From Cenococcum geophilum 1.58 (lineage: Eukaryota; Ascomycota; Dothideomycetes; Gloniales; Gloniaceae): 64,000 bases of DNA. Below are positions 46,054-55,799 of this stretch, piece after piece. Location: contig KV748212.1 of the NCBI GenBank assembly GCA_001692895.1, positions 1,052,428-1,116,427 of the forward strand. The letters run 5' to 3'. The notes below the pieces were generated by a model, which was not told where the DNA came from, made no database searches, and was given only the letters and a program-made list of their open reading frames with translations. Within the stretch, counting starts at the first letter, position 1. Every line of letters starts with the position of its first letter. The position numbers and the translations under genes are program-made.

Positions 46054-46847
46054 ATTACACCAAAAGCAAAAGTTCACATAGAAAAGTAGTAACTGACTTA
46101 TGTGGACAATATCCCCTGAAACTATAAATGGTGAAAGATACCATTATTTCTTCCTAGATTTAGCTACTGGATATTTAGAATTTAAATTACTGAAATCTAA
46201 ATTAGAAGCCTATGAAGCTTTTAATATATTTAAAAATTGAGCTGAAATCTATTAAAGGAAAATATAATACCTGAAATTAGATTAGGGGGGTGAATTTGTA
46301 AATAAAAGTTTAAAGGAGCTGCTTTAGATACGGTATTGTTCAGCAATATTTGGCTGCTTATACCCACGAATAAAATGGGTTGATAGAACGAAAAATCGAA
46401 TAAATACTAGAAAAGGTACGCTGTTTTATTTTACTGTAAACTACCAAAGAACTTTGGGGGAGCAGTAAGTATAGCAGTTTACCTATATAATAGGACTCCA
46501 TATAGCCAATTGCAATTTAAGACGCTTTATGAAGCACTTTATAATACAAAACCAGATTACAAATATTAAAGTATTTGGATTATTGGCGTATTATAAAAAA
46601 ACCAAAGGACTTAAAAAACTAGAGCCTAGAGCTTAAAAAGGCGATATTACTTGGATTTTGGAAGTAATATTTACAGATTATATAATATAGATTCAAAAAG
46701 GCTTACTTGGGCTAGAGATGTTTAAAATACTGGGAAAATAGTTTTTATAATTTTAATACTAGCAAAGAAGCCGAACCTAGAAGTCAACGAAGAAAGTCTG
46801 TTTGATTTGAACGATGATAGATAAAATAAATAAATAGCTATTGAACA
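46054..46847 (+). pseudogene. Copia-C integrase core (frameshifted)
   Basis: Integrase sequence corresponding to 15263-16060 of Copia-B: a D-x-GGEF-like segment near 46280 and the NRTILEK context near 46390. Many single-base losses relative to Copia-B break the frame, in addition to TAA/TAG stops. Confidence 0.7.
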
Positions 46848-47297
46848 TGTTAATTTGCGTAAGCGGAGGTCGGAGGACGACGGGTGGAACGATGTAGTGA
46901 AGTAAGTGAGTGGATGAACTTGATGCATTGATGATGTCTATCTACGGGGGATCGAGTCTCTATATACCTGGAAGACCCTAGTTCCGGAACGTCTACGTTC
47001 CGCCTCGTATTCTGATACGTTACCTGACACGCTAGGTGATACGTTACCTGACACACTAGGTGATACGTTACCTGATACACTAGGTGATACGTTACCTGAT
47101 ACACTAGGTGATACGTTACCTGATACACTAGGTGATACGTTACCTGATACACTAGCTGATACACTNGCTGATACCATCTGATACACTAGCTGATACACTA
47201 GCTGATACCATCTGATACACCGCGTAAAGCCGTAGGGTTCTTCCAGGGTGTTCTTATGTAATGCTTACATAAGCAACATCAGAGATTATCATTGACA
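46848..47297 (-). repeat. Solo LTR in Copia-C, opposite orientation
   Basis: 450 bp, TGTTAATTTGCG...ATTGACA, flanked by GAACA at 46843-46847 and 47298-47302. One N at 47166. Confidence 0.92.
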
Positions 47298-48458
47298 GAA
47301 CAAAATCAATCTCAATCTGTTAGACAAAATTAAACCAGACAAAATCAATCCAGTGAATTAGAGGATGATGATATAGACGAACTAGCTCTCCTAGGAACCA
47401 ATCAAAATGAACCAAGGTCCTATAGAGAAGCTATAAAATCGCCTGATTGGCTAAATTGGCAAACAGCGATGGGTGTAGAAATCGATTAACTTGAAAAACA
47501 AAAGACCTGGAATATTATTGATCTACCACTCAATAGAAAGGCTCTAAAAACTTGATGGGTGTATAAGATTAAAACAGATTAAAACAACTAAATAATTAAA
47601 TACAAAGCCAGATGGGTAGTAAAAGGCTTTAGTCAGCAATATGGCATAGATTACGAAGAAACCTTTGCAAATACTTGCCGCCCAGAAGTGTACAAAATGC
47701 TACTATATTTGGCAGCTTACCATAATTTAAAAATAGTACAATGGGACTTTAAAAATGCGTTTACGCATGCTAATATAGACAAGGAGCTATATGTAGAACA
47801 ACCAGAAGGTGTTACTGCAATACCAAATAAGGTATATAAATTGAATAAAGCTCTATATAGCCTAAAACAATCACTAAGAATATGGTATAACCACCTAGCA
47901 AATAACCTTAAAAAAGAAGGATTTTATCCTATCTTTGCAGATCAGGCAGTATTTAAAAATGATACACTAGGCATTATAATAATCTGCCATGTAGACGATC
48001 TACTAGTATTTGGTCTAAATATTAAATAAATAAATAAAATTCAAACAAAACTAGGCAAAGACCTAGAATTAATAAATTTAGGACCAGTTTCCTATTTCCT
48101 AGGTATGGAAATTACCAGAGATTGCAAAAATAAGGTTATAAAACTAAACTAAAAGAATTACACCTAAAATATCTTACAAAGGTTTAATAAACAAAATCTA
48201 AATCCAGTATCTACCCCTGGAATTATTGGCTTAAAAATGGAAAAGAATATAGAACAGGCCTCTCCTAAAGATATAAAACAGTATTAACAAGAAGTAGGAA
48301 GCCTAATATACTTATCTACAAAGACTAGGCCTGACATAGCCTACAACGTAAATACCTGCGCTAGATTTATGTCAAATCTAAATAAAATACATTACCAGGC
48401 ACTAAATCAAATTTGGAAATACCTAAATTACACCCCTACCTTAGGAATTACCTATTCT
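47298..48458 (+). pseudogene. Copia-C reverse transcriptase
   Basis: RT with an open stretch at 47688-48029. It includes KIVQWDFKNAFTHANID (motif A), KALYSLKQSLRIWYNHLA and the intact catalytic box CHVDDLLVFG near 47985. LGPVSYFLGMEIT and RPDIAYNVNTCARFM follow before the gap. TAA/TAG stops occur elsewhere. Closest to Copia-A in this segment. Confidence 0.85.
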
Positions 48459-48730
48459 NNNNNNNNNNNNNNNNNNNNNNNNNNNNNNNNNNNNNNNNNN
48501 NNNNNNNNNNNNNNNNNNNNNNNNNNNNNNNNNNNNNNNNNNNNNNNNNNNNNNNNNNNNNNNNNNNNNNNNNNNNNNNNNNNNNNNNNNNNNNNNNNNN
48601 NNNNNNNNNNNNNNNNNNNNNNNNNNNNNNNNNNNNNNNNNNNNNNNNNNNNNNNNNNNNNNNNNNNNNNNNNNNNNNNNNNNNNNNNNNNNNNNNNNNN
48701 NNNNNNNNNNNNNNNNNNNNNNNNNNNNNN
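48459..48730. other. Assembly gap (N run)
   Basis: 272 unresolved bases that remove the RT/RNase H junction of Copia-C. The sequence to its right is unusually indel-rich. Confidence 0.98.
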
Positions 48731-48807
48731 CAGAGAGCGCGATGGGAATAAGCGTATAAACAGCTTAATATAGGAAAAAAAGAAAACCATGTTCACAGAC
48801 AGCCTAT

Positions 48808-49295
48808 TTTAATTTGCGTAAGCGGAGGTCGGAGGACGACAAGGGTGAAACGATCGTAGTTTGAAGTAAGTTGAAGTGGGATGAACTAATGCAATTGATG
48901 AATGTGCTATCTGCGGGGATCGAGTCTCTATATATACCTGGAAGACCCTAGCTTCCAGAACGTCTACGTTCCGTTCTCGTATTTCTGATACGTTACCTAA
49001 TACACTAGGTGATACGCTTTACCTGACACACTAGGTGCATACATTACCTGATATACTTAGGTGATACGTTTATTTTTGATACACTAGGAGATACGTTACC
49101 TGCATACACTGGCCTGCATACACTGGGCTGAATACCAATTCTGATAACACTAGTTAATACACTTTAGATTGATACACTTTAGTGATACACTAGCTGATAC
49201 CATCGATACACCGCCGTAAAGCCGATAGGTCTTCCAGGGCATGCTCCTTATGGTAATGTCTTACATAAAGCAACATCAGAGATCCATCATGCACA
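48808..49295 (-). repeat. Solo LTR in Copia-C RNase H, indel-rich
   Basis: Reads TTTAATTTGCG...CATGCACA and is flanked by CCTAT at 48803-48807 and 49296-49300, within the RNase H coding TCACAGACAGCCTAT. It contains dozens of single-base insertions and losses relative to all other LTR copies, unlike the transition-type changes seen elsewhere. Confidence 0.8.
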
Positions 49296-49770
49296 CCTAT
49301 TACAATTAAATATGCCGAACAATCCAGAACATCATGCCCAAGACCAAAGCATATTGGATATACAATACCACTTTTGTGCGAGAACACGTAACAACAACAA
49401 TACAATACGACTAAAGCCAAATAAGCTACAACAGAACAGCTAGCTGATCGATTGCTTTACCAGAAGCACTTAAGTCGACCTACCTTTTAAAGAATTTGGT
49501 CAGGCAGGATGAACGTTTTGCTACCAATAGATAAATAAAAATCGCATAACAAAAACAGCCAGACACTTATCTTCCTTCCTTAATGGACTCTTGTATTCCC
49601 CACTGGGGTTTTGGCCATTAGGCTAAGGTTTTATGCAGGCTGCTTGACGTACTTACTTCGGCTCAGCTCTGAAGTACATAAAATGATGAACAAAATCAAT
49701 GGAACAAAAAATTGATGAACAAAATTGATAAACAAAATATTGCAATACAAATATAATTGTTTAGGGGGCG
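49296..49770 (+). pseudogene. End of Copia-C RNase H, 3' UTR and polypurine tract
   Basis: Corresponds to the RNase H end (NNPEHHA context near 49320) and to the 3' UTR of Copia-A (GGGGTTTTGGCCATTAGGC near 49604, then repeated GAACAAAATCAATG). It ends at the PPT TTTAGGGGGCG directly before the LTR. Indel-rich. Confidence 0.7.
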
Positions 49771-49925
49771 TGTCAATGATTGATTATCTGGATGCTTGCT
49801 CATGTAAGCCATTACATAAGAACACCCTTGGAAGAAACCCTACGGCTTTACGCGGTGTAGCAGATGGTATCAGCTAGCCTATCAGCTTAGTTGTATCAGG
49901 GATGGTATCAGCCCAGTGTTATCTT
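49771..49925 (+). repeat. 3' LTR of Copia-C, left part
   Basis: Begins TGTCAATGATTGATTATCTG after the PPT and runs to the start of the 12-bp array, where the T-run of a minus-strand retroposon begins. It continues at 51946. Confidence 0.8.
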
Positions 49926-50739
49926 GTTTTTTTTTTTTTTTTTATATCCGTTGTTATATTCAAACTACGTACAATACTGCCGCATGCCAACCCTCTAGGC
50001 TATGGCGCTATAGTCTCCTATATACAAGAATCCTTCCTAGGCAGCTTAACATGTACTATAGCCAAGTGGACACTCTGGGCCCAGTTTAAATACAAGGAGC
50101 CCTAGAGCCTATTGGTGTATTCTGCTCCTGATATCTTGCCTTACTATGCGTCTAGTTTTGATGCCAAGAAAATCGCACTAAGGAAAACCTGGACTCGTTA
50201 TATCTATTCCTGGCCGTATTCTGCACGTTCCTTAGAGTTAGAAAAAGCCGCTCTAAAAAAAATATTTTATAAAGATAGTTTTGCACTTAAGAAGAAGAGC
50301 GCGCTTATAATAGGCATGGCTAGCTTGGAAGCAGCTACCAATATACCCCTTAAAGCCAAAGCTTTGTTATCCTGCTTACCCTATCCTCTTCTCCATTGCC
50401 TTAAAGAAATGGGTAGGGAATTAGTAAATAATAGGGTACTCTCCCCAAAAAATAAAACTAATAATGGATATTTTATAAAGCGGCGAACCCTCGTTATATA
50501 AACCACACTTCCCATTAGGAAAATTTTCACGAAGTTGTCTGGTATGTAGTGCATATAAAACACCAATTCGCCTATACACCTTAGATTAAACGTGCTAAAG
50601 TAACATCGGGGCCGGTCCCTTTCCCCTCCCGCTACTATAGCCCACCGCCTATTCTGCCGCATTCTGCGGGTACGCCTATAGCTGCGGTATTGGTATGGTA
50701 TATGTGGCGGTGGTGGCGTTGTTGCGTAGGAGAGTCGTC

Positions 50740-51490
50740 CTGAAGCGCGATGGCTGTAGATAGGTTGTGGAGCGTCGTCTGCAGCGCGATTGGCGTATAG
50801 ACAGGTTTGTGGAGGTCGTCTGCCAGCGCGATGGCTGGTAGACAGGTTGTGAGGTCGGTCTGCCAGCGCGAATGGCTGTTAGCGCAGTGTTTGTGGATAG
50901 GGTCGTCTGCAGCCGTGGATGGCTGTAGACAGGTTGTGGAGGTCCGTCTGCCCAGCGCGATAGGCTGTAGGACAGGATTGTGGAGAGGGCGGTCTGCAGC
51001 GTGATGGCTGTAGACAGGCTTGTTGGAGGTCGTCCTGCAGCGTGATGGCTGTAGACTTAGGTTGTGGGAGGATCGCTGCAGGCGCGATGGCTGTAGACAG
51101 GTGTGATAGTCGTCTGCAGCGTGATGGCTGTAGACAGTTGTGGAGGTCGTCTGCAGCGCGAGGCTGTAGACAGGTTGGGAGAGTCGTCTGCAGCGTGATG
51201 GCCGTAGACAGGTTGTGGAGTCGTCTGCAGCGCGACGGCTGTAGACAGGTTGTGAAGGTCGTCTGCAGCGTAATGGCCAGTAGACAGGTGTGGAGGTCGT
51301 CCCGCAGCGCGAATGGCCGGTAGACAGGTTGTGGAGAGCGCTGCAAGCGTAATGGCCCGTAGACAGGTTGTGGAGAGGTCGTCTGCAGCGCGATGGCCGT
51401 AGACAGGTGGAGAGGGTCGTCTGCAGCGTGATGGCTGTAGACTAGTATAGGGGAGAGGTCGCAGCAGCGTGATGGCTGCAGACTGGTTGT
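50740..51490 (+). repeat. ~37-bp minisatellite in retroposon copy 2
   Basis: About twenty copies of a unit GTCGTCTGCAGCGCGATGGC followed by TGTAGACAGGTTGTGGAG. It is homologous to the shorter array at 14173-14510 and contains many single-base indels. Confidence 0.88.
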
Positions 51491-51544
51491 GGTAGAGGTT
51501 GCGTCCGGTGACGTGGTCCTCAGGGCTATATAGCCTGCGGCGCC

Positions 51545-51935
51545 ATAGCGACGACGACGGAGGAGCGAAGGGGGAACACGACGGAGGACGAAGGGGAGAC
51601 GACGACGGAGAGCGAAGGGGAGACGACGACGGAGAGCGAGGGGAGACGACGACGGAAGCGAGGGGAGACGCGACGGAGGAGCGAAGGGGAGACGACGACG
51701 GAGGAGCGAAGGGGGAACGACGACGGAGGAGCGAAGGGGAGACGACGACGGAGGAGCGAAGGGGAGACGACGACGGAGGAGCGAAGGGGGAGACGACGAC
51801 GGAGGAGCGAAGGGGAGAGACGCGACGACCTGGCGCAGTGAGGAATCAAGCTAGGATATCAGAGTAACGGATGGAGGAAGGTCGAGACACGCGAGATGGA
51901 GGCGAAGGGGGTAAACGACGACGCAGAGCGAAGCG
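51545..51935 (+). repeat. ~25-bp minisatellite (GACGACGGAGGAGCGAAGGG)
   Basis: Around a dozen near-identical units, very rich in G and A on the plus strand. Low-complexity open frames on both strands are by-products. Confidence 0.9.
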
Positions 51936-51945
51936 GGAGGATCGA

Positions 51946-52267
51946 CCTAGTGTATCAGGTAACGTATCACCCTAGTGTGAGACGTACTCACAGCAGCGTA
52001 AGTTAACGTTATCCCCTAGTGTATCAGAACAACTATACGTAACGTATCACCTAGTGTGCTCAGGAACGTATTCACCTAGCGTATACAAGGTAACGATTCA
52101 GAATACGAGGCGGAACGTAAGACGTTCCGGAACTAGGTCTTCCAGGTATATAGAGACTCGATCCTCCGCAGATAGACATCATTAATTGCATCAAGTTCAT
52201 CCACTTCACTTACTTCACTACATCGTTCACCCTGTCGTCCTCCGACCTCCGCTTACGCAAATTAACA
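51946..52267 (+). repeat. 3' LTR of Copia-C, right part
   Basis: Resumes in the 12-bp array (CCTAGTGTATCA), through the palindrome near 52112 and the TATATAG box, to AATTAACA at 52267. Together with 49771-49925 it makes one LTR in one orientation. Confidence 0.82.
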
Positions 52268-52326
52268 GGCTCTTCTCTCTCTCTAAAGAAGCTATTTTGT
52301 ATGTAAAAAGGAAGGGAGGCGCTTTT

Positions 52327-52754
52327 TGCTAATTTAGGTAAGCGGAGGTCGGAGGACGACAGGGTGAACGATGTAGTGAAGTAAGTGAAGTGGATGAACT
52401 TGATGCAATTGATAATGTCTATCTACGGNGGATCGAGTCTCTATATACCTGGAAGACCCTAGTTCCGGAACGTCTATGTTCCGTCTCGTATTCTAATACG
52501 TTACCTAATACACTAGGTAATACGTTACCTAACATACTAGGTAATACATTACCTAATACACGAGGTGATACGTTACCTAATATACTAGGTAATACGTTAC
52601 TTAATACACTAGCTAATATACTAGCTGATACTATCTAATACACTAGTTAATACACTAGCTGATACCATCTGATACACCGCGTAAAGCCGTAGGGTTCTTC
52701 CAGGGTGTTCTTATGTAACGCTTACATAAGCAACATCAGAGATCATCATTGACA
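52327..52754 (-). repeat. Copia-family LTR, first of an abutting pair
   Basis: 428 bp, TGCTAATTTAGGTAAGCGG...CATTGACA. It touches the next LTR at 52755 without spacer. The 59 bp on its left (52268-52326) hold no feature I can name. Confidence 0.85.
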
Positions 52755-53141
52755 GGTCAGAGGACGACAGGGTGAATGATGTAGTGAAGTAAGTGAAGTG
52801 GATGAACTTAATAATGTCTATCTGCGGGGGATCGAGTCTCTATATACCTGGAAGACCCTAGTTCCGGAACGTCTACGTTCCGTCTCGTATTCTGATACGT
52901 TACCTGATACACTAGGTGATATGTTACCTAACACACTAGGTGATACATTACCTGATACACTAGGTGATACGTTACCTGATACACTGGCTGATACCATCTG
53001 ATACACTAGTTGATACACTAGCTGATACACTAGTTGATACACTAGCTAATACCATCTGATACACCGCGTAAAGCCGTAGGGTTCTTCCAGGGTGTTCTTA
53101 TGTAACGGTTACATAAGCAACATCAGAGATCATCATTGACA
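52755..53141 (-). repeat. Copia-family LTR, second of an abutting pair
   Basis: 387 bp. It lacks the outermost ~22 bases (starts GGTCAGAGGACGACAGGG), ends CATTGACA, and is followed directly by a piece of copia coding sequence. Probably a product of unequal recombination or nested insertion. Confidence 0.82.
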
Positions 53142-53606
53142 AAGACTAAGAAGGTTAAAAGCAAGCAAATAAATAAAATTGAGCCAACAAATAAAATCAA
53201 TTTGCTTGAATAAATAAATAAAATTAATTTGCTTGAATAAGCAGATAAAATCAAACTTTGGTACTAAAGAATGGACCATATAAATCCTATTTTACTACGA
53301 AAGACTTTAGGTCTTTAATTAAATATTCCATTTAACGAATGTGAAATTTGTATAGAATTAAAGCTGATAAGTCAGCGAAATAAAGAAATTATACTAAAAG
53401 CAAAAGTTTACCTAGAAAAGGTAGTAACTGACTTATGTGGACCAATATCCCCTGAAACTATAAATGGTGAAAGATACATCATTTTCTTCCTAGACTCAGC
53501 TACTAGATATTTAGAATTTAAGTTACTAAAATCTAAATCAGAAGCCTATGAAGCTTTTATAGAATTTAAAAATCGGGCTGAAAATCTATTAAAAAGGAAT
53601 ATATAA
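53142..53606 (+). pseudogene. Copia-D: fragment of copia protease-integrase region
   Basis: Matches Copia-B from AAGACTAAGAAGG (about 12393) through the Lys/Asn-rich linker, the integrase zinc region and the integrase core to AAAATCTATTAAAAAGGAA. It is cut on the left by one LTR and on the right by another. It supplies the uninterrupted integrase junction (GAAATTATACTAAAAGCAAA, about 53385) that helps define other insertions. Confidence 0.75.
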
Positions 53607-54154
53607 TGTCAATGATGATCTCTAATGTTGCTTATGTAAGCATTACATAAGAACACCCTGGAAGAACCCTACGGCTTTACGCGGTATATCAGATGGTATT
53701 AGCTAGTGTATTAACTAGTGTATTAGATGGTATTAGCCAGTATATTAGCTAGTATATCAGGTAACGTATCACCTAGTGTATTAGGTAACGTATCACCTAG
53801 TATATTAGGTAACGTATCACCTAGTATATTAGGTAACGTATCACCTAGTGTATTAGGTAACGTATTACCTAGTATATTAGGTAACGTATCACCTAGTATA
53901 TTAGGTAACGTATTACCTAGTATATCAGGTAATATATTACCTAGTGTATTAAGTAACGTATTACCTAGTGTATTAGGTAACGTATTAGAATACGAAATAG
54001 AACGTAGACGTTCCGGAACTAGGGTCTTCTAGGTATATAGAGACTCGATCCCCCACAGATAGACATTATCAATCGCATTAAGTTTATCCACTTTACTTAC
54101 TTCACTATATTGTTTACCCTGTTTTCCTCCAACCTCCGCTTACCCAAATTAACA
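53607..54154 (+). repeat. Copia-family LTR, strongly RIP-mutated
   Basis: 548 bp, TGTCAATGATG...AATTAACA, with an expanded 12-bp array in which many ATCA units have become ATTA. Flanks TATAA (53602-53606) and TATAT (54155-54159) may be a decayed duplication. Confidence 0.88.
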
Positions 54155-54190
54155 TATATTTAATAGGCCGGGTATATATATAGTTATTTT

Positions 54191-55037
54191 TGTTAATAAT
54201 AAGCTCTAATGTTGCTTATATAAGCGTTATATAAGAACACCCTAGAAGAACCCTACGGCTTTACGCGGTATATCAGATGGTATTAGCTAGTGTATTAACT
54301 AGTATATTAGCTAGTGTATTAACTAGTGTATTAGATAGTATCAGCTAGTGTATTAAGTAACGTATAACCTAGTATATTAGGTAATATATTACCTAGTATA
54401 TCAGGTAATGTATTACTTAGTATATTAGGTAACGTATTAGAATATAAGACGGAACGTAGACGTTCCGGAACTAGGGTCTTCTAGGTATAATATATTAGCC
54501 ACCCTAACGAGCCAGCCACCCAAGCAAGCCACCTAAAATTACACTAAAATCGGCTCTCTTTATATATTAATAACTCCACCACTACTTAATAAATAATTAT
54601 AAAATTTTAAAAATGAATACTTATATACCTATACTACTAATATAATAAACTTTTTAAATATAATTATTATTATTTCTCTTAAAGTTATACTTTTGCTATT
54701 GAAAAATTGAAAAATTGAAAAATTAATAGATATTTTAAACTAAAAGTTAAATAATTAAGTTTTAAATATTAAAAACTTATAACCCATTAACTTAAATACT
54801 TAATTTTATAATTATTTATTAAGTGGTGGTGGAGTTATTAATATATAAAGACAGCCGATTTTGGTGTAATTTTGGGTGGCTCGCTTGGGTAGCTAGCTCG
54901 TTGGGGTAGCTAATACGTTATAGAGACTCAATCCCCCGCAGATAGACATTATCAATCGCATCAAGTTCATCCACTTCACTTACTTCACTATATCGTTCAC
55001 CCTGTCGTCCTCCGACCTCCGCTTACCCAAATTAACA
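54191..55037 (+). repeat. Copia-family solo LTR split by a MITE
   Basis: LTR sequence at 54191-54489 and 54919-55037, flanked by ATTTT at 54186-54190 and 55038-55042. The split occurs at the TATATAG box. Confidence 0.9.
54490..54918. mobile_element. 429-bp MITE with ~110-bp terminal inverted repeats
   Basis: The left end ATATATTAGCCACCCTAACG and the reverse complement of the right end ACGTATTAGCTACCCCAACG start inverted repeats that match for about 110 bp, to ...AATAATTATAAAATT. The TA at 54488-54489 and 54919-54920 is a duplication: removing the element and one TA restores GGTATATAGAGAC of the LTR. TA duplication suggests the Tc1/mariner superfamily, but the termini differ from the Tc1 element at 30226. 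No coding capacity. It contains a triple GAAAAATT repeat near 54698. Confidence 0.93.
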
Positions 55038-55042
55038 ATTTT

Positions 55043-55799
55043 ATTTTTATTTATAGGTGTTGCTATTAGGGTCTTTAATGTAAGTGCTTTAAGGTTATAG
55101 AGTTCTTCGCGGATTGCTCCCACTAATTACTAGTACTAAGCTTCTAATATTGCTCGCTATTGGGGCCAAAGCATCCGTAAAGGACTGTTATATTATTGTT
55201 AACTGTTCCCTAACTAGGGCTACAATGCTTATAGTTAACGCGGTAGGTTTAAGTTCGTTTACTATTTTAATAGTAGTTATTTTAACGCAACGTAATATAA
55301 GGGCGCGAAGAGACTTTAGAAAAGATTTAAAGGAACGATATAAATTCTATCTAAATCTAAGGGTACATAGCTCTTGCTAAGAACAAGACGTTGCGTAAAC
55401 AAGAGAAAGGAATAACAAGAGAATTATATAATTAAATAGTCAGGGGCTTGGTGGTCGATGCGTGCGCACGTGCGCACGCGGTCTTCGACGGACTTCGGTA
55501 GAATTCGATTGATCTGGCAGAATTTGGCAGAAGTCGATTAAGCTGGCAGAATTCGGCAGAATTTGGTTAAAGCGTCGGAATTCATCTGTCGAGTGTTTCA
55601 CCGAGACATTCCTACTGTAACTGGGCTAGTCCCCTTACAGATGCTAACGCTGAGTCCTTCCCCGCTTTTTTTTTTAGCTTTAGGCTTCATCTTGCTTATA
55701 ACGGAAGCTTAGTAATGGATCAAGGATGGTCGGAGAGGAGAGTGGCTAGAGGTGAGAGCGGGGCAATTCCGCACTTGGCGACGGTTAGCGGCGGCGCAG
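55043..55799. other. Non-repeat spacer left of the intact gene; no gene recognised
   Basis: The left half is AT-rich, with an 88-codon plus-strand frame at 55114-55380 whose product (hydrophobic N-terminal half, basic C-terminus) I do not recognise and would not call. The right half is less AT-rich. It holds a perfect 20-bp palindrome at 55460-55479 and a repeated CTGGCAGAAT[TC][TC]GGCAG motif (about 55515-55560). This is the 3' flank of the minus-strand gene. Confidence 0.5.
55460..55479. repeat. Perfect 20-bp palindrome
   Basis: GCGTGCGCACGTGCGCACGC reads the same on both strands. Alternating purine-pyrimidine composition favours cruciform or Z-DNA. It lies about 320 bp beyond the stop codon of the intact gene. 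Confidence 0.9.

Larger units (their letters stand above)
49927..51945 (-). mobile_element. Non-coding poly(A) retroposon, copy 2
   Basis: Minus strand. The T-run at 49927-49943 is followed by the shared tail to about 50060, then sequence homologous to 14560-15112 of copy 1 read in reverse (for example GCTAGCTTGGAAGCAGCTACC and GAAATGGGTAGGGAATTAGTA). A ~37-bp minisatellite (50740-51490) and a 25-bp minisatellite (51545-51935) follow. It splits a Copia LTR. The flanks CAGTGTTATC (49914-49923) and CTAGTGTATC (51947-51956) are a probable imperfect duplication. The 129-codon ORF at 50112 lies antisense to the element and is not conserved in copy 1. Confidence 0.75.
44211..52267 (+). mobile_element. 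Copia-C: 5'-truncated copia element with 3' LTR
   Basis: Plus strand and same family as Copia-A and -B. It begins inside gag at TAATAATTGAGGATGGACC (5' LTR, PBS and gag start missing) and ends with a PPT (TTTAGGGGGCG at 49760-49770) and a 3' LTR (49771-52267, split). Three solo LTRs sit inside at 45601, 46848 and 48808. There is a gap at 48459-48730 and the second non-coding retroposon within the 3' LTR. Confidence 0.85.

Noticed and set aside
48369-48796. Open frames of 112-134 codons around 48.4-48.8 kb
   Set aside because: They span the second N gap. Only the first ~30 codons of one frame are copia RT sequence, already annotated.
50112-50501. 129-aa ORF in retroposon copy 2
   Set aside because: It is antisense to the element, and the homologous DNA in copy 1 (about 14560-15110) does not keep the frame.
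51499-51867. Arg/Asp/Glu-rich ORFs on both strands
   Set aside because: By-products of the 25-bp minisatellite in retroposon copy 2.
55114-55380. 88-aa plus-strand ORF
   Set aside because: AT-rich, no recognised motif, and of a length expected by chance; mentioned only in the spacer entry.
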